From contig CP141154.1 of assembly GCA_035233585.1 (NCBI GenBank), positions 32,200,001 through 32,264,000 on the forward strand: a DNA stretch of 64,000 nt, in the 5' to 3' direction. Positions 48,169 to 60,083 of this stretch are shown here, in pieces. Position 1 is the first letter of the stretch. The number at the start of each line of letters is the position of its first letter. This DNA comes from Antiaris toxicaria (Eukaryota; Streptophyta; Magnoliopsida; Rosales; Moraceae). The notes beneath the pieces are model-generated. The model ran no database searches and was not told the DNA's origin. It worked only from the letters and a program-made list of their open reading frames with translations. A program made the position numbers and the translations under genes.

Positions 48169-48178
48169 CCTTTTATAG
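48169..48178 (-). promoter_or_regulatory. gypsy6 LTR TATA box
   Basis: Minus-strand CTATAAAAGG; the homologous position in the gypsy4 5' LTR is TATAAATAGG at about 58889-58900. Gypsy7 has lost it. Confidence 0.65.
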
Positions 48179-49848
48179 ACAAATCCTAATCAAACTTAAA
48201 CCAACTTTAAGCTCGATTAATCAAGCCAATCTTAGGCTAATTTGGGGATAAATTTCTGCCCATTTCAGTCCTTGGGAGCCATGGGAGCTGTTGCCTTGAA
48301 GGAGGGGAAATAAACAAGGTTTTCTTGGTGACATGTGATGGAATGTGATGGAAAGCTTGAATTTTTAATTCAAGTGGTGTCATAACTTGTCCAATTTTTT
48401 ATTACTATCTTTTTGGGGTTTTTGTGTAGCAAAACCAGCTGGTTTCCAGCCAAGGCACATGATTTTTAAGGCCAAAATTCATCTGCATTTGGTTCTCTTC
48501 GCAGTCCAGTTTCTACCGTTCGGTATCCGACCATTTTTCGGCAGTGTTCTAGTTTTCATCCGGAATTAGATTTTCTGAATTTGATTTTTATACTGATCAA
48601 TCTTACTCGATTTATACTATCTAAGAGCCCATTTTATACCAATTTACTATTCATCTCCTATACTGTGGTTATGTCTACACTGTGTTGTACTTACGTAAGC
48701 ATAATGAGGTGTTTTTGCCTGAAACTTTCAACACAGTCTATCTTGACTAATTTAGATGTGCTGATTTTAATTTTATCAGTTTTACGTCCGCCCGGGGTCA
48801 TCTGGACCAGTTTTCGAGATATGTATGACCCTGTCTCAAAAAACATGTCAGGTGCCCAATTGACTAATTTGGGCATTCTGAGTCTAAATATATCAGTTTC
48901 GGGGCAAGAAAAGGCCATCTTGACCCTCATCCTGATACTGGATATCTCTCAGACAAAAATTCTCGTTTTATACCCAATTGACCAGATTGGGCCTACTGAC
49001 TGCTAATATATCAGTTTTATGTCAGATTAAGGCCGTCTTGGCCATTAACCTGACACGGCATTTCACTATTTACTATTCATTGCTTTCTATTATAACTGAC
49101 TAGTCTGAGTGTTCTGACTCCGATTTTATCAGTTTCTAGATGAGAAGAGGTCATTCGGACCATTTTCTCGATATTATACCCCTTCTAGGGTTTCCATTAC
49201 TATTGTGCTCAGATGTTGGGTCCAAGCATTCAGGTGATCTATTCACCAGTCTTTTGTCAAGAAATGGACATCCGGACCAGTTTCTTGACACTACGTGTCT
49301 CATACACTCTTACACATAATAGGGTGGACCGAGTTCACTGTCGATCGGCCCTTTCACTTCATGAATAGTACTTAAACAGCACCGTACCTGTTTAATCTAT
49401 TCAACTGGAAGTTGTAATGTGTTTTTCAACTTAATTACTCAATACATAATATTTGGTTTCTCACATTTTGAGAGTCTGTATAGCTTCTCTTGCTCATTAC
49501 ACGGCCTTCTACATGGGTCTTAACACGGGCATGTATTGTCCAGACATGGGCGTGTACTAGTTGAGCTTACTCAACACGGCCATGTCTTGGAACACATTCA
49601 TCTACCTGAGCTTTACATGACCACTTACACGGCCATATACCCAACTGTGTTACATTACACGGCCATGTTCACTCACACGGCCTCTCACACTTATACAGTC
49701 CGATCGGTACACGGCTTCTTACACGGCCATGTACCTGATCGTATTCCTCGAATTTGCACTAAAAGGCATCAAACTAACCCAAATTCATTCTTCAATTTCT
49801 TATTGTATAGAACTTAGGTTATATGACTATGGGGGTCCTTACAATAAA

Positions 49849-50210
49849 TATATCAGTTTTATGTCAAGAAAATGTCATCTCGACCATTTTCTAGATAATG
49901 TATATTTATCAGGCAAAATTACACGGTTGTGCTCAGATAACTAGTCTAAGCGTACTGATGAGTAGCTCATCAGTTCTGTGTCAAGAAATGGTTGTTTGGA
50001 CCGGTTTCTTGATACTGCGTGTCTCACAAGCACACTCACATGTACTAAGGTGAACTGATCTCATTCTCGGTTGCCCCTTTCATTACATGAATAGTAATTA
50101 AACATTTCTTTACCCGTTTAATTCATTCAAACTGGAAAATTATACTATATTCATTAACTTAATTACTTATTACAAAGTAATTAAGTTCCATGAACATGGT
50201 GGTCATTACA
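49849..50210 (-). repeat. gypsy4 3' LTR, fragment 2 (LTR start)
   Basis: Minus-strand start TGTAATGACCACCATG at 50210. It resumes the gypsy4 LTR after the gypsy6 insert and is collinear with 59722-60083. Confidence 0.9.
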
Positions 50211-50222
50211 ACCTGCCCACCT
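50211..50222 (-). other. gypsy4 polypurine tract
   Basis: Minus-strand AGGTGGGCAGGT directly before the LTR start. Confidence 0.82.
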
Positions 50223-50237
50223 TATAAAATTTTCGTC

Positions 50238-53200
50238 CTAAAAAATTAGAACAATTCAGGGAAGTCTATTCTCATGTCTTCTTCCCATTTCTATGTGGCT
50301 TCTTTAACATTATGATTCTGCCATAAAACTTTCACGACAGGTATGGCTTTTTTCCTTAACACCTTTTCTTCTCTGGCTAGGATTTGCATGAGTTTCTCCT
50401 CGTAAGTCAGATTAGCGTGTACTTCTACGGGTTCTTGACTGAGAATATGGGAGTTGTCTGGCATATACTTCTTCAGCATAGAGACCTGAAAGACATTATG
50501 CACTGAAGCTAACTCGGGAGGAAGCGCTAGTCTATAAGCTACCTTCCTGACTCTCTCAATTATTTTGAAAGGTCCTATGTACCTAGGACTGAGCTTTCCC
50601 TTATTTCCAAAGCATATCACCCCTTTCATGGGTGCCACTTTGAGAAAAACTGAGTTTCCTTCTTGAAACTCGAGGGGTCTACGATGCTTATCTACAAAAC
50701 TCTTCTAGTGACTATGCACTGTATCTAATCTCTCTTGTATCCGCTTCATGTCTGTCATTGTGTTCTTGATGAAGTCCGTGCTAACAAGCTGTTTCTCTTT
50801 AGTCTCATGCCAATGAACCAGAAATCTACACTTTCTTCCATAAAGCACCTCGTACGTTGCCATCCCGATCGAGAAATGGTAGCTATTGTTGTACGAGAAC
50901 TCAATCAAGGGTAGTTTCTGATCTCAGTTTCCTTTAAAGTCTAGGACGCAAGCTCTCAATATGTCCTCCAATGTTTGTATAGTCCTTTCAGACTGTCCGT
51001 CGGTTTGAGGGTGGAATGTTGTGTTGAACTTTAGCTTGGACACTAATGCGACCTAAACGCTTTGTCAAAACCTGGAGGTGAAGTGTTCGCCACGATATGA
51101 TATGATTGAATTGGGCGTTCCATGCAGTCTTACGATATGAGCCACATAGATTTCTACTAGTCGCTCTACTGAGTAGCTAATCTCTATGGCTAGGAATCTG
51201 GTTGATTTCATTAATCTATCTACGATCACCAAGATTGCATCGTTGTCGTTAGATGTCCTTGGCAATCCGACCATGAAGTCCATCGTGATCTGGTCCTATT
51301 TCCACTCAGGTAGCTCAATTTTCTGTACTTCTCCTACCGGGTGCTGGTGTTCTGCCTTAACCTTCTGACATGTAAGTCATCTGGCGGTGAACTCAGTGAT
51401 GTCATTCTTCATTCCAAGCTAGCAAAAATTTCCTTTCAGGTCCTTGTACATCTTATTCGCTCCTGGATGTATGGAGTATGGCTTCTCATGGGCTTCCGAA
51501 AGGATTCGCTTCTTGAGCTCTTCATCCTTCAGAACACACACTCTATCCCTGTAGTAGAGTATGCCGTCCTTAGAGACTCTAAACTCTGAACCCTTGTCCT
51601 CCGTAGCTTCCTTTCTTGGCTTGACCAAGGACAAATCGAGCTCTTGGATGGCCTTTATCTCATCCAGGAGTGTCGATTGGAGAGTCATGTCAGACAATCT
51701 CCTTGTCAGAATTTCGATCTCACTGCTACACAGATCCATCTACAGAGCTTTCGCTAAGGCACTGATAGCCATGAGTGAAGCAGAATGCTTTAGACTCAAT
51801 GCGTCAGCCACCTTGTTGGCTTTTCCCAGATGATAAAGGATTTCATAGTCGTAATCCTTGACTAACTCTAGCCATCTTTGCTGCCTCATGTTGAGCTCTT
51901 TCTGCATAAAAATATATTTGAGGCTTTGGTGGTTGGTGTAGATCTCATAATTGAGTCTGTAGAAGTAGTGCCTCTATATTTTCAATGCAAAAACTACCGC
52001 TGCTAGCTCTAGATCATGCGTAGGGTAGTTTTTCTCACAGTCTTTGAGTTGTCGTGAGGCACACGTGACTACTCTACCATTCTACATCAACACAACTCCT
52101 AATCCGATCTTAGATACGTTGCTATAAATTACAAAACTTTCTTGACTCGCATCTAGAATGGTCAATACTGGAGCACTTGTGAGTCGTTGTTTTAACTCTT
52201 GAAAGCTCTCCACACATTTATCGGTCCACTTGAACCTCTTTCCCTTTTTGGTGAGTATTGTAAGTGGGGCGGCTAACTTTGAAAAGCCTTAGACAAAGCA
52301 TCGATAATATCGTACTAAACCTAAGAAACTATGTATTTCCGTCATATTTCTTGAGTTGGCCATGCACTAACCGTGTCAATCTTTGCTGGGTCTATAGATA
52401 CTCCTTCCTTGGAGACTACGTGACCTAGGAAATGAATCTTTTCTTGCCAAAACTCGCACTTGGAGAACTTGGCATATAGCTAGTGTTCTTTTAACACATG
52501 TAAGATGATCCTCAAGTGCTTTGTATACTCCTCCTTCGTCTTGCAGTATATAAGTATGTCATCAATGAACATAATGACAAACTTATCTAGATAGTCCTTA
52601 AATATGCAGTTCATCAAATCCATGAAGGAGGCTAGAGCACTTATTATTTCGAACGACATAACAAGAAAATCATAGTGTCCGTATTGTTTTCAAAAGGCTG
52701 TTTTGGGTACATCCTCATCCCTGATTCATAGTTGATGGTACCTTAAATGCAAGTCGACCTTTGAGAATACTGGCACTTCCCGGAGTTGATCAAACAAGTC
52801 GTCAATCCACGGCAATGGGTACTTGTTCTTTATCATGATTTTGTTCAGCTCTCTGTAGTCGATGCATATTCTCAGGGTTTTATCTTTCTTCTTCACGAAT
52901 AGTACAGGTGCTCCCCAGGGTGAACAGCTTTATTGAATGAATCACTTGTCTATCATATCCTTCAATTGGGCTTAGAGCCCTTTTAGCTCTATAAGAGCCA
53001 TTCAGTATGGGGCCTTAGAAATAGGGGCTAATCCTAGTAGAAGTTCAATCTCGAATGAGATCTCGCGCTCTGGCGGGAGTCCTGGAATATCTTCTGGAAA
53101 TACTCCCATGAATTCCCTAACTATTGGTACACTCTAAAGCCTTATCTCTGCCTCTTGAGTCTTGTCTACTACGTGTGCTAGGAAGCCCATACATCCGCTG

Positions 53201-53660
53201 GATATCAGCTTGTGAGCCTTCATTACTGAGATCATCATTTTGGGTTGCTTCAATGACAAACCCATGTAGACGAACTTTTCACTCCTGACTGGTTCAAAAG
53301 CAACCTTCCGCCTTTGGCACTCTATGACGGTGTTGTACTTTGTGAGGAAGTCCATCCCCAAGATTATATCATAGTCGTATATGTCAATGATGATCAGGTT
53401 AACGCTCAGCTCTCTACCGTAGATAATTACTGGCACATGACATACCTAGTAATTAGACAACAAAACCTCCCCTAAGAGAAGTGTAGTTCTGAAGGTCTAT
53501 TCCATCCTATCTAAGCTCCTATCTAACTTTCTAGCGAAATCTGATGTTACAAATGAACGGGTGGCTCCAAAATCAAATAAAACTAATGCATCTGAGTTGG
53601 CAACAGAAAGCTGACTTGTCACCACTGCTGAAGTTCCAACCTCGACATCATTCCTTGTGT
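50238..53660 (-). pseudogene. pol: gypsy4 pol: protease, RT, RNase H, integrase, chromodomain, decayed
   Basis: Read on the minus strand. Protease from about 53600 (active-site DSG reads DFG here) with DIILGMDFLTKY (ORF 53134-53436). RT from about 53030 to 52300 with FIDD near 52557-52568, in pieces. RNase H at about 52200-51760. HHCC finger at about 51480-51340 (HPGANKMYKDLKG). Integrase core at about 51300-50700 (MDFMVGLPR, IVDRLMKS, IEFSYNNSY). GPFKI...VSMLKKYMP and chromodomain tail to 50238. More than a dozen stops and frameshifts. Of the same family as gypsy3 and gypsy5, related to but distinct from gypsy1. Confidence 0.9.
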
Positions 53661-53789
53661 AGCTAGAGATTCTCCCCTGGTTTTCTGGAGCCTCCAGCCT
53701 GCCTTATGCGATCGAAGGGCTTTTAATCCTAGTCTGAGCGGTGCGAAGTTAATTATTCACTGTGCAGGGTTGATTTTGTTGATTCTATA

Positions 53790-54964
53790 GATTGGAGTAA
53801 CAGCTTTTGGTATAGTGGCCTTCCTTGCCACAAATAAAACAACTACTTGCTCCCTATTTGCACTCCTCTGGGTGCTTTCTTCCACATTTCAGGCACGTCG
53901 GATATTGATTGCCATTTCCTCCCCTGTTGTTCTTCTTCTTGGGGAAATTCTTCTGTGAACCTTGGTTGTGCTGATTCCCCTTCCTCTCATTGTTGTTGTG
54001 GGATTACGTGCTGTTCTGGCCGGTCCCCATGTTCTGCCCTCTATGTTGTGACTCAGGGTTTTGCTTCCCCTGAGCCTGCTTAGCTTACATTTTCTGATCC
54101 TTTAGTGCCTTAAAAATCTGAGCCTTTCGCTCCTTATTCTAAGCCAACCAGTGCTCGGCTTGGATAGCCTTTCGCTGGTCCATGGCTTTCACCGCAAACC
54201 TAACTGCGATGTCTGTTCTGAATATCTTCAGCATCCTTCTGACTTTCTCTTTTTCTATAGATACCAAATCTGGACAAAGTCGACCCAGCTGCTCAAACTT
54301 CGTGATTGCTTCCGTGACAGTCATGCTACCTTGGCGCAGGTTGTTGAATTTGTCTTATTGTACCGCTAGTGCTTCCTTATTGAAGTATATTTCCTTAAAT
54401 TCTTCAACAAAGTTGCTCCAACTCATCTCGCTGATGTTCCTCCTAACGGTTACCATCTTCCACCACTGACGCGCCTCCTTGTGCAAGGTGAAGGATGCGT
54501 ACATAACCTTCTCCCTTTTTGTCAGTCCCATAAAATCCAAGATTGCTTGGATCTCTGTTAACCAATCACCAGCCTCTATGGGATTTATGGTTCCCTCAAA
54601 TTCTAGTGCCTTCATGTGCCAGAACCTTTCGTACAGTTCACCTTCCCTTTCGGTCAGCGGAAAAACATTTGCTATTGCGCGAGCAGCCTTACTGGGGTTG
54701 CTGGTGGTGGCTTCGGGACTTTGCATCCTCACAAAACTTCCTGGGCTGGGGGAGTCGCTTGCTCCCGTGGGGCCTCTAAGGCTGATGGAGTCTCTTGAGC
54801 TGGCACCCCTGCTGTCTGTGGTGCCCGGGTTTGTTGGCCTAGCTATTCCTAAGCTGGTTTAGTTCACGCTGCTGGTTCTCCATCATTTCTCACATAGCTG
54901 CAAGCTGTGCCATCAACTCATCCTCTCAGGATGCTTAGGTTGTCTGTGCTCGCGTTCTTGCCAC
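53790..54964 (-). pseudogene. gag: gypsy4 gag, decayed
   Basis: The family start codon appears as GTG at 54962-54964 (ATG in gypsy1), followed by ARTRAQ and several stops. The capsid part is open at 54355-54732 (ELYERFWHMKALEFEGT, EARQWWK, FKEIYFN), then 54139-54324 (MTVTEAITKFEQLGRLCP). A CX2CX4HX4C knuckle lies at about 53798-53842. It is collinear with gypsy1 gag. Confidence 0.88.
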
Positions 54965-55416
54965 GTTGTCCTTCGAAACCCTATCATATAGTGGGAAAAG
55001 AGATTGTAACCCTTCATTTCTGTACTTGGAAATCATGTCACATCATTTTCCTTCTTACTCAACTATCATAGATATATATATACATTATATCTTTTTTTTT
55101 CTCTTATGCTGTGATGTTTAATACAATTTGTTATATTGCATTGAAACATTGTTTGAGTGTCAGGATTCATCCTACACTTTCTGTCACACTATGGTCATGT
55201 GTGGGGTATCATATCTAGGCCCTTGGGCAATACTGTACTGCTTTTCATAAAATTTTCATCTAAAAAAAAATATACAAAACTCTAGTCTGGTGAGAGTGAC
55301 AGACACTTCCCTGTACATAATCCTAAAAGGATATACTAGGCTAGGTCTAGTAGGAGTAAGCTACTGCGTTCTATCATACATATACATGGTTAAAAGTCCT
55401 ACTAAAATGGTCACTG

Positions 55417-55919
55417 CTACTTTGAGGATAATCCTGACTTTGCATCAGAGATCTCCTCATTGTCGCTCTCGTCGAGGGGGAATTCCTTCGGATCCTCCTT
55501 GTCCCCAATGCCAGAACTAGCCTTGTCATTACTGGCTATAATGACTTGAGGCTCAGGCTCATACATCTCAACCAATTCGCTATCACTGAAATGGTCAGGG
55601 ATCTCATCCCCTTCATTGTCACCCATCTTGTCATCCTCAGGAGGGGCATCAGAAAGGCTATCATTGTCATCGTCACTATCCTTCACCTCTAGAAGGTGTT
55701 CGGAAGCCAGAAGGCCTGGTTTAGGCTCCTCCATGGGCTTCTCCTCGTTGACGTCCCATATACCAGAGAGGATGTCACATCACCTCTCGTGCATGTCTGC
55801 CCAGATACCCATTTCTCACTCTGGCGATCTTTGTGTATTTGGTAGGGGTCTACCGGAGTGGGTTCTACTAGTGTAGGTTCTACAGGTTCTACTAGTATAG
55901 GTTCTACTGGCACAGCCAT
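55417..55919 (-). pseudogene. gypsy4 leader ORF between PBS and gag: acidic protein, frameshifted
   Basis: Two overlapping minus-strand frames. 55689-55919 starts MAVPVEPILVEPVEP with repeated VEP motifs. 55417-55734 is strongly acidic (KDSDDDNDS, EPEPQV, ESDNEE). A frame change and a stop near the join suggest one ancestral ORF of about 160 codons. It lies about 115 bp after the PBS and about 450 bp before gag, on the element's sense strand. Gypsy1 has only about 135 bp between PBS and gag and no such ORF. I recognise no domain. It could be a decayed accessory gene, captured DNA, or chance. Confidence 0.5.
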
Positions 55920-56030
55920 GGCTACTTATTATAACTTAAATGTTAACTTACATACTATCAACATAAAATACAAACTAACTTACTTAGACAGATGAGGCTG
56001 GCATGTGGTAGATAAGGTGGTAGGATACAG

Positions 56031-56042
56031 CTCTGATACCAA
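56031..56042 (-). other. gypsy4 primer-binding site
   Basis: Minus-strand TTGGTATCAGAG three bases from the 5' LTR end. Confidence 0.9.
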
Positions 56043-58888
56043 CTTTGGCACCCTGAAGCCCTGGCGGCCCCAGAACGTCACTTGAAAACTACTGTTACTT
56101 AACTTACTTGAAAACTATTATTCAAACTTACTTACTTGAATACTATAATTTTAGGGATTTTTTTTTGAATACGTGCGTTTTACTATTTATGTACATACAT
56201 GTGTATACATTACAGATACATAAAGGTCTAAATATAACTGAGGTTCAAACATACATACATACTCATAAATTTACTAAACTGGTTACTACTTAATATAAGT
56301 TCGGTTCTCAAAATAAAATGACTATTTAATACTGAGCGAAAATTAACACTGGTGGTGGTATCCATAACATTAACCCTCACATCAATCCTGCCACCATCAT
56401 TGTCTGTCTGAGTCTAGCCCGTAGGTCTCTTACCTACAGCATGAACACACCTGATGAGCTTTACGCTTAGTAAGTACAACGTTCTATCTGCAAAACATGT
56501 TTGAAATGTAAGCCATACTTAAAACATACAAGCATGTCATGTACATACAAGCATGTCATGTACACACAACATGTACTATACACTGAAACATATCACATAA
56601 CTGAAACATCTCACATAACTGAATGCATATCAACACTATAACTGGAAGCATACTATAACTATAGCAGGGACATATCGTGAACAATGCATGAACTGGTTAT
56701 ACTCATTTTATGCTTCATTATTCATTATCTTTTCTTATCTGAAGGGCCCTGGTGTCAGTACCACTACGCACGAATCATCAGATTCGCCCATGATCATAGT
56801 GACACTTATGCTCGTGGGCCTTGTGCCCATTATATGTATTAATATCATGGGCCGTGCACCTGGTATAAGCTGTGGGCCTTGCACTCGATACAAACTATGG
56901 GCCTTACACCCAATATAAATTGTGGCCCTTGGCCCGTTATACCGACACCTTAATTTCATTACCCAATTTTGGAATCATGTCTAATTATGCCATATGCTCT
57001 ACTAGGCTATCTACTAATCTTACGCGATAGGGATGTAATGGTACCTAACGTATACTGTTCATTAATCTAACGCGATTATGAAATTATAAACACTTCTATC
57101 ATGCTATGCAACAATCATACACGATTTGCGTACTTAACATAGATTAAAAAATAGTACTTTAAACTCATTTTGTTCATACTACAGGCGAAGTTGTACTTAC
57201 CTGTCTGCGAGTAGTTTCTACCTTACCTCGTCAAATTATAGGTCTCCACCTGTAATCATAATGCATTCCATTAACACTTATTACTGAGCCACTAATATCG
57301 TTAGTGACTAAAACATCTATCAATATATGTTACCGATTACCATCGGTACTAAACTGCTCTCTTTTTTTGAGAGTCTATCCTCTAATCGTGGGTAATTAAT
57401 TTATCTCCTCAATAAATTAATTAATAAATTAATTTATCTCCTCAATAAATTAATTAATGCTTCCTTCTCTCTCTATATCGATTTTGGTTAGTTAACCGGC
57501 TAGTCAACTAACCAGTTAGCTCGCGTATGGGCTATATATCTAATCATGATAGTTATCTACTTGGTTACTACACATAATGATCGTGTAGTCTATCGAGTTA
57601 CCTTTTTCTGACTTGAAAATTATTATTGAAAAATGTCCTTCATTTTTGTGAAAATCCTTTTCTTAGGTTTTGAACATGATTTTCCTTACACCCAATTGGA
57701 AGGTGAAGGTGTTTTTTCTTAAAATCATTTTCTTTTTTTAAAAAGAATACATTTTGTTGTTCATTTGATAAGGGGGTTTTTGAATTTTTTTTCGAAAAAC
57801 TATTTGTAACTCATTTTAAACAATTGAATGTGTGAACTGGGCGAACACGATACTTTTAGTCTTCGATGAGATGAACAACTTTCATGTTCACCTCAAAGCT
57901 CGATTCAACCTTTAACAGGTCCTAAACTTAGCAAACCTGTGGCTAAACTTAGCAAACTCTGTTTGGGGCCATAAACGGTTGAATTTTTAAAACCCGCACA
58001 AGCCATTTATTAGTTTTCAACGTGATCTAAAATTTTTGTGTTGAGCCCGAGATCCAATTCGGACTCCAAGTTGCTCATTTTTATAAAAAGCCAAGACTAT
58101 TCCCTGTTCCCAAGTTTCAATTCTAGTTTTGAACTCTGGTTATAAAATGCTCCGAAAACCTATCTTGCTGTCATTTTTGGCCAAAGGCTATTTGATGCAA
58201 AAATGACCGTAACAAAATTTCCTAAAACTTTCCTGTCCTAAAAAATCCTCAAAATCTATACAGAACATGCTCAAAAACCCATAAATCCGCGGCTAAAATA
58301 TGGGACAGGTTTGGTTTCCAACCAAACCCTAAGACGTCCATTCCATCAACCATCCACAAAAACTTAAATCATAACCACACAAGCACAAAAACATAAATAC
58401 AAAATGCTAAAGGCTCAAAATAAACTTACTACAACCCATTGCTTGAAATACACAATAAATCTCTTTGATCTCAAAACTTAAAAAGAAACTAAACTGCAAA
58501 AGGATGGGCTTTTCAGATTTTTACCTTAGTATGTTTTGTACCTAGCACAACCAAACCAAGTGGTGACCAAACTTTCATGTAGACCAAGGGTATAAATAGA
58601 GTCGGATTAGGGTAGAAAGAAACATAGAAATCTCCTTGGTTAACCAAGCCAAATAATCAACTAAAACCACAAGGAAACTATCCTAGCAATTTACCTCAAA
58701 GTGGTCTTGAAGTGACTTGAAGAAATGGCTCCAACTAAGCAAAAAACTAAGCAATTTTGGACTGACATTTGGTGAGTTTTTGATGTGGTTTGGGGGCTAT
58801 GGGGCCGTCTACTGGCAGAGGACAAAGAAGAAGAGGTTTTGGTGTTTTGGTGTGCAAAAGAAAGAAAATGGTGCCAAAGGTCATGCAC

Positions 58889-58900
58889 ACCTATTTATAG
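58889..58900 (-). promoter_or_regulatory. gypsy4 5' LTR TATA box
   Basis: Minus-strand CTATAAATAGGT, followed downstream by the long R-U5 region. Confidence 0.65.
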
Positions 58901-59454
58901 ACAAATGCTAAACAAGTTTAATTAACTCTAAGCTAACTTAATTAAGCCAAACCTTAGCTAATCTAGGGGAAAAATTTGCTACTGCCACCTAGCTAAAAAA
59001 AATGCAAGGGCTAAAGAGAAAAGAATCACAAATTGCATTAATTGCTTAATAAAGTCTATAGTGTGTTGCCTACCACTTTTTCATTTTTTATTTAAGGTGT
59101 CATAAGCATGCTTCCTTGTTTTGTGGGAAACTTTTCCACATTGTCTCCTAGGGCTGTGTTTGGCTGATTCTAAACATGGTTTTTGAGGGGAAGAAATCAT
59201 TTGCAAAAGCTTTCCTCAACAGTCTAATTTCCTTTAACAGTGTTTGTCCTTTTTCGACAGTGTTCTAGACCTTGACCGAACGTTGATTTTCTTGATCCGA
59301 TTCTTGTACTATTTATTCCTGGTTGGGTTGTAGTGCCTATGAGCCCATTCTGTGCCTGTTTACTATTTATTTACGGTACTATGGTTTTGTCTACACTGTG
59401 CTGACACTACGCACGCATAACGTAACTTTTTCATGCGAAATTTTAAACATAGTT

Positions 59455-59900
59455 TATCCTGACTAATTTGGATGTGCTGATTTCAAATTTATCATTTTTA
59501 CATCTATCTGAGGTCATCTAGATCAATTTTTTGTATTTGTGTGATTCCTACCTCGAAATCACCTTTTGTGCTCAACTGACCAGTTTGAGCATTCTGAGTA
59601 TAAATATATCAGTTTCGGGCTGAGAAGAGGTCGTCTTGACCCTTTTCCCTATACTGTGTATGCTTAAAACAAAATTTCACGTTCTATGCTCAATTGACTA
59701 CATTGAGCATGCTGACTATAAATACATCAGTTTCATGTTAAGAAAACATCATCTCGACCATTTTCTCAATACTATATATTTATTAGGTGAAATTTCGTTG
59801 TTATGCTCAGATAACCAGTCTGAGCATACTGATGACTAGCTCATCAAGTTTGTGTCAAGAAATGGTCGTTTGGATCGATTTCTTGATACTTCATGTCTCA
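59455..59900 (-). repeat. U3 tandem repeats (about 117 bp) with palindromic joints
   Basis: Four units. Palindromes lie at 59569-59591, 59687-59709 and 59802-59828; the last has 10-bp perfect arms TATGCTCAGA/TCTGAGCATA. Related arrays lie at 30480-31360, 31640-31930, 35630-36200, 44240-44740 and 48735-49310. Confidence 0.87.
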
Positions 59901-60083
59901 CATGCTTGCTCATATGTACCAAGGTGAACCGATCTCACTCTCAGTTGCCCTTTCACTTCATGAATAGTAATTAAATGTTTCTCTATCCGTTTAATTCATT
60001 CAAACTGGAAAACTGTACTGTATTAATTAACTTAATTACTTATTACAGAGTAATTAGGTTTCATGAACATGGTGGTCATTATA

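Larger units (their letters stand above)
31935..49843 (-). mobile_element. gypsy6 solo LTR (about 5 kb, itself interrupted)
   Basis: One LTR in two blocks, 31935-32084 and 45007-49843, flanked by the perfect TSD ATAAA, with no PBS, coding region or second LTR. It is a solo LTR left by LTR-LTR recombination. Landmarks are shared with gypsy4 and gypsy7 LTRs: 25-bp minisatellite (about 45834-45925), hairpin array (46638-46830), TATA box (48169-48178), U3 repeats (48735-49310) and the CACGGCC cluster (49490-49740). Confidence 0.88.
31366..60083 (-). mobile_element. gypsy4: decayed Tekay-like element with split 3' LTR
   Basis: 3' LTR pieces 31366-31934 and 49849-50210, internal region 50211-56045, 5' LTR 56046-60083 (4038 bp). 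The 3' LTR is split by nested LTR insertions, and its outer part (about 3 kb) is missing at the 31365 junction. The two LTRs differ by roughly 12-15% over the overlapping start by eye, so it is an old insertion. Right flank GTCTG at 60084 continues gypsy5 integrase. Confidence 0.88.
56046..60083 (-). repeat. gypsy4 5' LTR (4038 bp)
   Basis: From PBS side (TGGCACCC at 56046) to the minus-strand start at 60083, where the usual TGTAATG reads TATAATG. It holds five to six copies of the 25-bp minisatellite (about 56812-56940), eroded hairpins (57490-57610), a TATA box at 58889-58900 and four U3 repeats (59455-59900). The TATA-to-LTR-end distance is about 2.85 kb, implying a long leader RNA. Confidence 0.9.

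Noticed and set aside
56688..56959. Short ORFs over the 25-bp minisatellite
   Set aside because: Repeat-driven translation (GPRATIY-type) with no domain.
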